Shown piece by piece: positions 56,466 through 64,000 of a DNA stretch of 64,000 nt. Where the stretch lies: the NCBI GenBank assembly GCA_005788175.1, contig SXYX01000008.1, positions 1-64,000 of the forward strand, in the 5' to 3' direction. The notes under the pieces were generated by a model. That model was not told the DNA's origin. It ran no database searches and saw only the letters and a list, made by a program, of their open reading frames with translations. This stretch comes from Acidobacteriota bacterium (lineage in GTDB: Bacteria; Acidobacteriota; Holophagae; Holophagales; Holophagaceae). Made by a program: the position numbers and the translations under genes. Within the stretch, counting starts at the first letter, position 1, and each line of letters opens with the position of its first letter.

Positions 56466-57002
56466 CTACTTTCCGGTCTTACCGGCTTTACGACGAATAA
56501 CTTCCCCGGTATACATAACGCCCTTCCCTTTGTAGGGCTCAGGCTTTCGATATTTACGAATATCTGCGGCAACCTGACCGACGAGTTGTCTGTCAGAACC
56601 AGAAACAGTGATATGAGTTAGTTTTTCAATAGCAACCTGGATACCCTGAGGGATCTCATAAAAAATAGGGTGACTGTAGCCTAAATCTAAGCGGAGTTTT
56701 TTTCCATCCATAGCTGCTTTGTAACCAACACCAACAATATCGAGATCCTTCTTAAAGCCTTTGGTAACGCCCATGATGGCATTTTGAACAAGAGCTCGAG
56801 TCAGGCCATGATAAGCCTTTGTTTGGGCATCCTCATTGGCACGATTGATTTGAATGGTTTCGGCTTGAATATCGAGGGATATGAGGGCAGGAACAGGACA
56901 ATCGATCTTGCCTTTAGGTCCTTCAACGGAAGCAATTGATCCTTGGACAGCTACTTTGACCCCCTTGGGGAGCTGAATGATTTTTTTACCGATACGTGAC
57001 AT
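56466..57002 (-). CDS. rplF: 50S ribosomal protein L6
   Basis: MSRIGKKIIQLPKGVKVAVQGSIASVEGPKG; PEPYKGKGVMYTGEVIRRKAGKTGK. Confidence 0.97.
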   Translation of the reverse strand: MSRIGKKIIQLPKGVKVAVQGSIASVEGPKGKIDCPVPALISLDIQAETIQINRANEDAQTKAYHGLTRALVQNAIMGVTKGFKKDLDIVGVGYKAAMDGKKLRLDLGYSHPIFYEIPQGIQVAIEKLTHITVSGSDRQLVGQVAADIRKYRKPEPYKGKGVMYTGEVIRRKAGKTGK

Positions 57003-57046
57003 TTTTTTCCTTAGATTAGAGGCTTAAAGCCTGTTTCAGGAGGAGA

Positions 57047-57442
57047 TTACCAAACCGAGGCGAGGATTTCGCCACCTACATTTAACTTACGGGCTTCGCG
57101 ATCTGATAAAACACCTTTAGGAGTAGAGAGAATAGAAATGCCGAGACCACCATTAACTTGAGGTATGCTCTCGCAATTTTTGTAAACCCGGAGACCTGGT
57201 CTCGAAACTCGGCGCACACCGTGAATAACGCTCTTACGATCTTTGGCGTACTTTAAATTAACCACGACGTAATTACGGCCCTCGTGATCAATCTGTTTGA
57301 ACGAATGAATATAGCCTTCCTTTTTCAGGATTTCAGAAATTGCCATTTTCATTTTACTTGCAGGTATAACAACAGCATCATGGCCAGCCATTAAACCATT
57401 GCGCAATCGAGTGAGGTAATCAGCAATAGGATCTGTATACAT
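57047..57442 (-). CDS. rpsH: 30S ribosomal protein S8
   Basis: DPIADYLTRLRNGLMAGHDAVVIPASKMKMAISEILKKEGYI; GLGISILSTPKGVLSDREARKLNVGGEILASVW. Confidence 0.97.
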   Translation of the reverse strand: MYTDPIADYLTRLRNGLMAGHDAVVIPASKMKMAISEILKKEGYIHSFKQIDHEGRNYVVVNLKYAKDRKSVIHGVRRVSRPGLRVYKNCESIPQVNGGLGISILSTPKGVLSDREARKLNVGGEILASVW

Positions 57443-57451
57443 AGTCGTTCC

Positions 57452-57637
57452 TTACCAGCTAGATTTTTGGACGCCGGGCAACATGCCAGCGAGGGCTAAT
57501 TTACGGAAACACAAACGGCACAATGCAAATTTGCGCATGAAACCTCGTGCGCGACCACAACTCTTACATCGGTTGCGATGGCGAACTTTAAACTTGGGTT
57601 TGTTTTCATCTTTAACGATTTTACAAATACGAGCCAT
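57452..57637 (-). CDS. rpsN: 30S ribosomal protein S14 (zinc-binding type)
   Basis: [47 protein letters not shown]. Confidence 0.97.
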   Translation of the reverse strand: MARICKIVKDENKPKFKVRHRNRCKSCGRARGFMRKFALCRLCFRKLALAGMLPGVQKSSW

Positions 57638-57645
57638 GGGGTCTC

Positions 57646-58200
57646 CTATTTACGGAAAGGCATGCCGAGATAGCTTAATAAAGATTGAGCCTCAGCATCA
57701 GATTGAGCGGTGGTGACAAAAGTGATATTCATGCCCTTGATCTTGTCGACCTTGGCATAATCAATCTCTTGAAAAATAAGTTGTTCTTTTAAACCCAACG
57801 TAAAATTACCTCTGCCATCAAAAGACTTAGAAGGAACTCCTCTAAAATCACGAACCCGAGGAAGGCTAAGGTTAAAGAGTCGATCCATAAATTCCCACAT
57901 ACGAGCACCTCTGAGGGTTACCATACAGGCAATAGGCATGCCTTCACGAAGTTTGAAGGTCGCAATACTTTTTTTAGATTTTCGTACAATGGCTTTCTGA
58001 CCAGCAATGGCGGTCAATTCTTCAACGGCTACATCCAAAATTTTGATATTTTGAGTCGCATCACCAACGCCCATATTGATAACAACTTTTTGGACGCGGG
58101 GAACGCGCATAGTACTTTTGAACCCAAATTCTTTCTTGAGTTCATTTATGACTTTTGTGTGATATAGCGTCTGCAGACGCGGATTAGTCGCTGGTGACAT
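57646..58200 (-). CDS. rplE: 50S ribosomal protein L5
   Basis: [70 protein letters not shown]; start reassigned from TTG 58290 to ATG 58200 (GGAGC SD). Confidence 0.95.
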   Translation of the reverse strand: MSPATNPRLQTLYHTKVINELKKEFGFKSTMRVPRVQKVVINMGVGDATQNIKILDVAVEELTAIAGQKAIVRKSKKSIATFKLREGMPIACMVTLRGARMWEFMDRLFNLSLPRVRDFRGVPSKSFDGRGNFTLGLKEQLIFQEIDYAKVDKIKGMNITFVTTAQSDAEAQSLLSYLGMPFRK

Positions 58201-58362
58201 GGGGGCTCCATTTCCGCGAGCTAACTGCTCGGGGGTTCGGGAGTACAAAGGGGCTTGGAACTTGGTAGAACCGTTTCCCTTTGATCTCAATTGTGAAAGT
58301 CTTAACCGAGGTCAAGACCGAACTACTATCCTCCCATAAAATGGGGGGATAGCCTAGTGAAA
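58201..58362 (-). promoter_or_regulatory. Structured 162-nt rplX-rplE spacer (candidate mRNA regulatory element)
   Basis: Three inverted repeats: 58326-58352, 58299-58318, 58217-58231. Confidence 0.5.
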
Positions 58363-58629
58363 TTAAGCAGAAGGACGCTTGCGCGTAGGTTTTCCGCTCT
58401 TATCAAAGAACATGACATTGGAAATATGGATAGGGGCTTCTTGCTCAACAATTTTGCCAGGCTCATCTGTTTGAGGATTACGCTTGACAGTTTTTTTAAT
58501 GATATTAATTCCCGAGACGACAACACGATTTTTGTCGGCATAGATTTTAGAAATAATGCCTGTCTTACCTTTATCTTTACCAGTCGTAATTAGAACTTGA
58601 TCACCCTTTTTGAGTCGTTGATTTGCCAT
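58363..58629 (-). CDS. rplX: 50S ribosomal protein L24
   Basis: [44 protein letters not shown]. Confidence 0.96.
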   Translation of the reverse strand: MANQRLKKGDQVLITTGKDKGKTGIISKIYADKNRVVVSGINIIKKTVKRNPQTDEPGKIVEQEAPIHISNVMFFDKSGKPTRKRPSA

Positions 58630-58997
58630 TAGATAACCTCGGGAGCTAGAGAAATAATTTTCATGTACTTCTTTTCGCGAAGTTCACGAGCGATAGGACC
58701 AAAGACGCGTGTTCCGATCGGTTCGCCATCTTTTTTAATCAGGACGGCTGCATTCTCATCAAAACGAATGTAAGAACCATCTTTACGACGAAAAGCCTTA
58801 CGCTGTCGGACGATTACAGCTTGAACAACGTCTTTCTTTTTAACTGTTCCACCAGGAATAGCTTCTTTAACCGATGCAGTAATGACATCGCCAATTTCTG
58901 CCGTAACGCCAACGCCTCCGCCCAGAGGCAGAATGCAACAAATTTTCTTCGCGCCAGAATTATCGGCAACGGTGAGCATAGACCCCATCTGAATCAT
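58629..58997 (-). CDS. rplN: 50S ribosomal protein L14
   Basis: [72 protein letters not shown]. Confidence 0.97.
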   Translation of the reverse strand: MIQMGSMLTVADNSGAKKICCILPLGGGVGVTAEIGDVITASVKEAIPGGTVKKKDVVQAVIVRQRKAFRRKDGSYIRFDENAAVLIKKDGEPIGTRVFGPIARELREKKYMKIISLAPEVI

Positions 58998-59000
58998 GGC

Positions 59001-59258
59001 TTATTCTCCTGCTTTCTCGAGGACTTCAATAACTGTCCAGCGTTTTCGTTTGGAGAGAGGGCGAGATTCGACAATCTTGACCTTGTCACCAATTTTTAGC
59101 GCATTAGATTCGTCATGAGCCATCAGTTTTTTTGATTGCTTGACGGTTCGATCATACAGCGCGTGTTGGAACACACGTTCGACACGTACCACGACAGTTT
59201 TCTCGGTTTTATTCGAGACTACAACCCCCGATCGTGTCATTTTATTTTTTAAACTCAT
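59001..59258 (-). CDS. rpsQ: 30S ribosomal protein S17
   Basis: RSGVVVSNKTEKTVVVRVERVFQHALYDRTVKQSKKLMAHDESNALKIGDKVKIVESRPLSKRKRW. Confidence 0.96.
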   Translation of the reverse strand: MSLKNKMTRSGVVVSNKTEKTVVVRVERVFQHALYDRTVKQSKKLMAHDESNALKIGDKVKIVESRPLSKRKRWTVIEVLEKAGE

Positions 59259-59270
59259 TGATGACTCCTC

Positions 59271-59471
59271 TTATTTCAACTTGGTATGCATCGCAGTTTT
59301 AACACGAGCCACTTGACGACGAGCTTTGCGAATCTCTGCGTTATTTTCAACTTGACCCAAACTATTTTGGAATCGGAGGGTAAAACCCTTGGCAGTATTT
59401 TCTACTTCTAGCTGAGCTAATTCTTCGAGACTCTTAGCAGTCAGATCTGAAAATGGATGCTTTTTACTCAT
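59271..59471 (-). CDS. rpmC: 50S ribosomal protein L29
   Basis: LTAKSLEELAQLEVENTAKGFTLRFQNSLGQVENNAEIRKARRQVARVKTAMHTK. Confidence 0.93.
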   Translation of the reverse strand: MSKKHPFSDLTAKSLEELAQLEVENTAKGFTLRFQNSLGQVENNAEIRKARRQVARVKTAMHTKLK

Positions 59472-59479
59472 TTGATCTC

Positions 59480-59899
59480 CTATTCCTCGGGGGGTGTTCG
59501 TGAGACAAAAAGAGTCGAAACAGATAGTTTTTGCTGAGCGAGAGCAAGTGCTTCGCGGGCAATTTGTTCAGTGACCCCTTCCATTTCGAAAAGAATACGT
59601 CCCGGACGAACGACGGCAACCCAACCATCTGGTGCACCTTTACCTGAGCCCATTCGGGTCTCGGCTGGCTTAGCGGTAGTAGGTCGATCTGGAAAAATAC
59701 GAACCCAGATTTTTCCACCACGCTTAATGTGGCGCGTCATAGCAATACGAGCAGCTTCAATTTGACGATTTGTAATATGGCTGTGCGCCATAGCCTTTAA
59801 TCCAAAATCACCAAAAGATAGTTCGGTTCCGCGAGTGGCAGGCCCTTTAGTTCGACCCTTTTGGGATTTACGATGTTTAACTTTTTTGGGCATCAACAT
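59480..59899 (-). CDS. rplP: 50S ribosomal protein L16
   Basis: [71 protein letters not shown]. Confidence 0.97.
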   Translation of the reverse strand: MLMPKKVKHRKSQKGRTKGPATRGTELSFGDFGLKAMAHSHITNRQIEAARIAMTRHIKRGGKIWVRIFPDRPTTAKPAETRMGSGKGAPDGWVAVVRPGRILFEMEGVTEQIAREALALAQQKLSVSTLFVSRTPPEE

Positions 59900-59902
59900 G
59901 GC

Positions 59903-60550
59903 TTACCTCTTAACCGTTTCTACGGGAGCTTCACCCATATTGATCCAAACTTTAATGCCGATAATACCGTAGGTAGTTTTCGCCTCAGCAAAACCATAAT
60001 CGATATTAGCTTTAATGGTCTGAAGAGGCATTTGACCTGAAAGGAAATCTTCCGTACGAGCTATTTCTGCTCCATTAAGACGACCCGAGACTTTAATTTT
60101 GAAACCTCGTGCACCAAACCGCATTGCTGACTCTTCCGCTTTACGCATGGCCCGACGGAAAGCGATTCGACGTTCTAGCTGTTGAGCAACACCTTCAGCA
60201 ATCAGCTGAGCATCAACTTCAGGCTTCTTAATTTCTTGAATCTCTACCGCTACAGCACGATTTAAACGTTTTTGTAAATCGTCTCGTAGTTTATCAATTT
60301 CAGTACCCTTACGGCCAATGACGATACCAGGGCGGGCAGTAAAAATACGAACCGTGATCTTATCCGCAGCCCGATCAATATCAATTTTCGAAATCATGGC
60401 ATTTAATCCATCAAGTTGGCCTTTGAGTTCTTTTCGGAGTTTAAGATCTTCATGAAGAAGGGTTGCATAATCTCGTTTTGAAAACCATTTACTGTGCCAA
60501 TTACGTTTGGCAATAAGCCGGAATCCGTAAGGATGTACCTTTTGACCCAT
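59903..60550 (-). CDS. rpsC: 30S ribosomal protein S3
   Basis: [46 protein letters not shown]. Confidence 0.97.
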   Translation of the reverse strand: MGQKVHPYGFRLIAKRNWHSKWFSKRDYATLLHEDLKLRKELKGQLDGLNAMISKIDIDRAADKITVRIFTARPGIVIGRKGTEIDKLRDDLQKRLNRAVAVEIQEIKKPEVDAQLIAEGVAQQLERRIAFRRAMRKAEESAMRFGARGFKIKVSGRLNGAEIARTEDFLSGQMPLQTIKANIDYGFAEAKTTYGIIGIKVWINMGEAPVETVKR

Positions 60551-60553
60551 AAA

Positions 60554-60922
60554 CTACTCCTTACCTGCAATGACTGGGCTTGTCGCCAGTTGAATGGTGA
60601 TGTGGCACATACGTTTTTGAACTCGATAAGCTTGACCCATTGGTGCAGGTCGGACTCGCTTCATGCGAAAACCTTCATTGACGAAAATAGTTTGAATCAT
60701 AAGTTCGTCTGGATTGATGGAAGGATTTTTATTGACTGCATTACTGATAGCTGAATCTAACAATTTTTTTACTGGCTCACTTGCATATTTCTTACTTGAA
60801 ACCAATAAACCTTGGGCATCGCCAACTTTGCGACCTCTAATGAGATCGGCAACAAGACGAGCCTTTTGGGCAGAGCCACGCAGGCTATTTACAGAGGCTG
60901 TAGAAACGATATCAATCATCAT
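60554..60922 (-). CDS. rplV: 50S ribosomal protein L22
   Basis: [64 protein letters not shown]. Confidence 0.95.
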   Translation of the reverse strand: MMIDIVSTASVNSLRGSAQKARLVADLIRGRKVGDAQGLLVSSKKYASEPVKKLLDSAISNAVNKNPSINPDELMIQTIFVNEGFRMKRVRPAPMGQAYRVQKRMCHITIQLATSPVIAGKE

Positions 60923-61212
60923 TGGGCTCCTCCAACCGCTTTCACTTCGGCTTTTTTCTCAGGGTGTCCCTTGAAGGTACGCGTCGGAGCAAATTCGCCT
61001 AATTTATGGCCGATCATATTGTCGGTTATGTAGACAGGGATAAATTTATTACCGTTATGAACATTGAATGTCAGGCCAATCATCGATGGAACAATCGTTG
61101 ATCGACGGGACCATGTTTTGATAACTCGCTTATCGTTTTCTGCTTGTGCCGTTTCCGCTTTTTTCAAGAGATGGGCATCAACAAAAGGGCCTTTTTTTAG
61201 TGAACGAGGCAT
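60919..61212 (-). CDS. rpsS: 30S ribosomal protein S19
   Basis: [69 protein letters not shown]. Confidence 0.97.
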   Translation of the reverse strand: MPRSLKKGPFVDAHLLKKAETAQAENDKRVIKTWSRRSTIVPSMIGLTFNVHNGNKFIPVYITDNMIGHKLGEFAPTRTFKGHPEKKAEVKAVGGAQ

Positions 61213-61222
61213 GGTCTAACTC

Positions 61223-62044
61223 CTAATTGATACGTTTAACAATATATTTGGTTGTGCGGTGATTTTTACGTGTTTTATATCCGCGCGTAGGTTGTCCCCA
61301 AGGCGTTACAGGATGACGTCCTCCAGAAGTTTTACCTTCACCACCTCCGTGCGGATGATCCACGGGATTCATTGCAACTCCACGTACGGTAGGTCTTATT
61401 CCCATCCAACGACGGCGCCCTGCTTTTCCCAAATGTACATTTTCATGTTGCAGATTGCCTACTTTTCCTATGGTAGCCATACAATCGAGATGGATTTTAC
61501 GAACCTCACCCGACATAAGACGAACTTGTGCGTAGGTTTCTTCTTTGCCTAGAACTTGAGCAAAAGAACCTGCTGCGCGACAGATTTGTCCACCCTTGCC
61601 AGGTTTTAATTCGATATTATGAATTTCTGTACCTTCAGGAATGAATCGAATCGCTAGTGCATTACCGATCAAAATATCTGATTTGGTTCCAGAATGAACG
61701 GTTCGTCCTACTTCCAAACCATCCGGAGCTAAAATATATCGTTTTTCACCATCAGCATAAACCAATAAAGCAATACGAGCAGTACGATTGGGATCGTACT
61801 GAATGGAATGGACCTTGGCAGGAATATCGAACTTGTTGCGCTTGAAATCAATGATGCGATATTGACGTTTATGACCGCCACCCATATGGCGAGTTGTAAT
61901 ACGACCTGTATTCGATCGACCACCCGTTCGATTTATTTTGCTCAACAGGGATCGTTCAGGTTTTTGAGTTGTAATTTCTTCAAAGCCCTGCTTGGACATG
62001 CCGCGCTGTCCAGGAGTCATGGGTCTTAGTTGTTTAATGCTCAT
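61223..62044 (-). CDS. rplB: 50S ribosomal protein L2
   Basis: [74 protein letters not shown]. Confidence 0.97.
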   Translation of the reverse strand: MSIKQLRPMTPGQRGMSKQGFEEITTQKPERSLLSKINRTGGRSNTGRITTRHMGGGHKRQYRIIDFKRNKFDIPAKVHSIQYDPNRTARIALLVYADGEKRYILAPDGLEVGRTVHSGTKSDILIGNALAIRFIPEGTEIHNIELKPGKGGQICRAAGSFAQVLGKEETYAQVRLMSGEVRKIHLDCMATIGKVGNLQHENVHLGKAGRRRWMGIRPTVRGVAMNPVDHPHGGGEGKTSGGRHPVTPWGQPTRGYKTRKNHRTTKYIVKRIN

Positions 62045-62099
62045 ATGTATGTCCTTGTGCCGGTGGTTCTGGGCGATGCTGGCAAGTTATCCGCCCTGT

Positions 62100-62378
62100 T
62101 TAATTGCTTTCAGCTTTAATAGCCTCGGCAAGTTCAACGTAGGCTTTTTTACGTTTGCCAGAAGTACCGACAAAACGGCCTAGTCGTTTAGTTTGCAAGG
62201 GAAGGTTAACCGTACGAATCTTTTTAACCTTAGCTTGCAGAAGTAGTTCAACTGCTTCTTGGATTTGGTATTTAGTAGCCCAAGCCGCTACTTCGAATAC
62301 TTGTATATTCTTATCGCGGAGCGCTTGATTCTTCTCCGTGAGTAGGGGTTTACGAATAACATCAAAAACGGAAGTCAT
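62100..62378 (-). CDS. rplW: 50S ribosomal protein L23
   Basis: VIRKPLLTEKNQ..; FEVAAWATKYQIQEAVELLLQAKVKKIRTVNLP. Confidence 0.95.
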   Translation of the reverse strand: MTSVFDVIRKPLLTEKNQALRDKNIQVFEVAAWATKYQIQEAVELLLQAKVKKIRTVNLPLQTKRLGRFVGTSGKRKKAYVELAEAIKAESN

Positions 62379-63004
62379 GGTTTCACCTTTTCTTGCAAGG
62401 CCAATACCGCATCTTTTGAAAATACGATTTGGTCGAATTTAATCAATTCATAGACATTTATGCCCAAGGAGTCAACCGTCTGAAATTTTGGATGGTTACC
62501 GGCGGCTCGAATTAATTTTTCTTCGGAGCCGACAAGCAATGCTTTGCCTTTAACGCCGAGGACTTCTAGGGTATTTTGAAGCTGTTGTGTCTTATGGCTC
62601 TCTAAATTCCACCCATCGACTACAAGAATTTTCCCTTCTGATAGTTTTTGAGATAGCGCACTCCGTAAGGCAGCTCGACGAGCTGTCTTAGGAAATGCAT
62701 AGTCAAATGATCGCGGATGAGGACCATGAACCGTGGCTCCACCCTTCCACAGAGGAGAACGAATCGATCCCACACGAGCACGACCGGTACCTTTTTGTTT
62801 CCAAAGTTTTCGTCCGGATCCGGAAACTTCCCATTTGTCTTTGGTCTTAGCCGTACCAGCGCGGCGTTTGGCTAGAAAATGACGGACTGCTTCCCAAATT
62901 AGATGTGAATTAATTTCTTTAACTTGGAATACATCGGAAAGAAGATCAACAGAACCCGAAGGCTTGCCATTTAGAGAGAGAACTGGATGTTGGAAGGAAG
63001 TCAT
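62375..63004 (-). CDS. rplD: 50S ribosomal protein L4
   Basis: RRAGTAKTKDKWEVSGSGRKLWKQKGTGRARVGSIRSPLWKGGATVHGPHPRSFDYAFPKTARRAALRSALS. Confidence 0.97.
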   Translation of the reverse strand: MTSFQHPVLSLNGKPSGSVDLLSDVFQVKEINSHLIWEAVRHFLAKRRAGTAKTKDKWEVSGSGRKLWKQKGTGRARVGSIRSPLWKGGATVHGPHPRSFDYAFPKTARRAALRSALSQKLSEGKILVVDGWNLESHKTQQLQNTLEVLGVKGKALLVGSEEKLIRAAGNHPKFQTVDSLGINVYELIKFDQIVFSKDAVLALQEKVKP

Positions 63005-63006
63005 GA

Positions 63007-63651
63007 TTAAGCCTCCTGCCTAATAACCACATAGCCACCTTTGGGCCCTGGAATAGCACCCTTGATGAGCAGTAGGTTGTTCTCAGAATCAATTTTAGCA
63101 ATTTCAAGATTACGAACAGTAACTTGTTCATGACCCATATGACCGGCCATGCGCATGCCTGGGAATACACGACTTGGATTAGAAGATCCACCGATCGATC
63201 CAGGTGCACGATGATGCATGGATCCGTGCGTTGCACGGCCTCCAGCGAAATGATGACGTTTCACCACGCCGCCAAAACCTTTTCCCTTACTCACTCCAGT
63301 GACATGCACTAAAGCTTTTTCCTGAAAAGAAGTGACCAATACCTGATCACCCGGTTTGGCCTCATCTGTTTTTTCGACTTTAAGTTCTCGCAGTACACGA
63401 ACCGCTTGAACTCCTTTGGATTCAGCATGCATCCGCTCGGCGCGTGAAATGCGGGAAGATTTACCCTCGCCCTTTACACCTGCGGGATCAACATAGCCAA
63501 TCTGAATGGCTTCATAGCCATCTTTATCGGAGGTTTTACGTTGAACGACGATACATGGTCCAGCTTGGATTACTGTGACTGGAACAATCTGTCCCGTCTC
63601 ATTGAATATTTGAGTCATGCCTAGTTTTTTGCCGATAATACCGGGTTTCAT
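63007..63651 (-). CDS. rplC: 50S ribosomal protein L3
   Basis: GIIGKKLGMTQIFNETGQIVPVTVIQAGPCIVVQRKT; VSKGKGFGGVVKRHHFAGGRATHGS. Confidence 0.97.
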   Translation of the reverse strand: MKPGIIGKKLGMTQIFNETGQIVPVTVIQAGPCIVVQRKTSDKDGYEAIQIGYVDPAGVKGEGKSSRISRAERMHAESKGVQAVRVLRELKVEKTDEAKPGDQVLVTSFQEKALVHVTGVSKGKGFGGVVKRHHFAGGRATHGSMHHRAPGSIGGSSNPSRVFPGMRMAGHMGHEQVTVRNLEIAKIDSENNLLLIKGAIPGPKGGYVVIRQEA

Positions 63652-63663
63652 TGTTCTCGCTCC

Positions 63664-63990
63664 TTACCGATTACCTTCACGACTGAAGACCTTGATTTCA
63701 ACTTCGACGCCAGCAGGCAAGTCGAGTCTCATGAGGGTGTCCACCGTGTTTTGATTGGGTTGGAGAATGTCGAGTAAGCGTTTATGAGTACGAATTTCAA
63801 ATTGATCACGTGACTTTTTATCTACGTGAGGAGACCTGAGAACAGTGTATTTGTTGATGCGCGTTGGCAAAGGAATAGGGCCTGCTACAAGCGCACCAGT
63901 GCGCTTAGCGGTTTCTACAATTTCTCTAGCGCTTTGATCAAGTAAACGATGATCAAAAGCGCGCAAACGGATGCGGATGTTATCCTTCAT
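63664..63990 (-). CDS. rpsJ: 30S ribosomal protein S10
   Basis: [67 protein letters not shown]. Confidence 0.97.
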   Translation of the reverse strand: MKDNIRIRLRAFDHRLLDQSAREIVETAKRTGALVAGPIPLPTRINKYTVLRSPHVDKKSRDQFEIRTHKRLLDILQPNQNTVDTLMRLDLPAGVEVEIKVFSREGNR

Positions 63991-64000
63991 GTTCTCTCCA

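Noticed and set aside
58201-58290. TTG-initiated 30-aa extension of L5
   Set aside because: No SD and no L5 homology; ATG 58200 with GGAGC fits. The region is treated as a structured spacer instead.
1-64000. CRISPR arrays, IS elements, prophage, toxin-antitoxin or defence islands
   Set aside because: Looked for cas, transposase, integrase, restriction and repeat-spacer patterns; none seen. Gene content is housekeeping and biosynthetic.

Overview
Compact bacterial chromosome segment, about 40% GC by eye, apparently Gram-negative (BamD-like lipoprotein, FadL-like porin). I saw no phage, transposon, CRISPR or rRNA. Contents from left to right: a truncated class II tRNA at the left edge; mixed housekeeping genes (rlmB, frr, purM, folE, sod, mrp, rplY-pth-rpsF-rpsR, copper P-ATPase, prfB, bamD, rlmN, trmD, rplS, ubiD-like, rplU-rpmA-obgE-nadD-rsfS, gdh); a divergent argR / arginine biosynthesis operon (about 25.3-35.3 kb) that may extend through an M20 peptidase and acs; a second mixed block (punA, lipoprotein, LysM/M23, moaC, HAD, symporter, desaturase, lpdA, DUF962, CYTH); and a complete S10-spc-alpha ribosomal protein array on the minus strand (63990 to 49607). 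The most interesting region is the arginine operon. Its carbamoyltransferase carries the residues expected of N-succinylornithine (not ornithine) carbamoyltransferase, including Pro at position 90. No recognisable N-acylglutamate synthase or ArgJ is present. An uncharacterised BioD/DUF1611-like P-loop protein is translationally coupled between argG and argC, and is a candidate for a missing or accessory arginine-pathway function. Other points of interest are overlapping ARG-box-like sites, structured spacers in the ribosomal array at the position of the E. coli S8 regulatory site, a 53-aa small ORF missing from the ORF track, and convergent genes sharing a TTAA stop tetranucleotide. All family assignments come from recognising motifs by eye; no searches were run.
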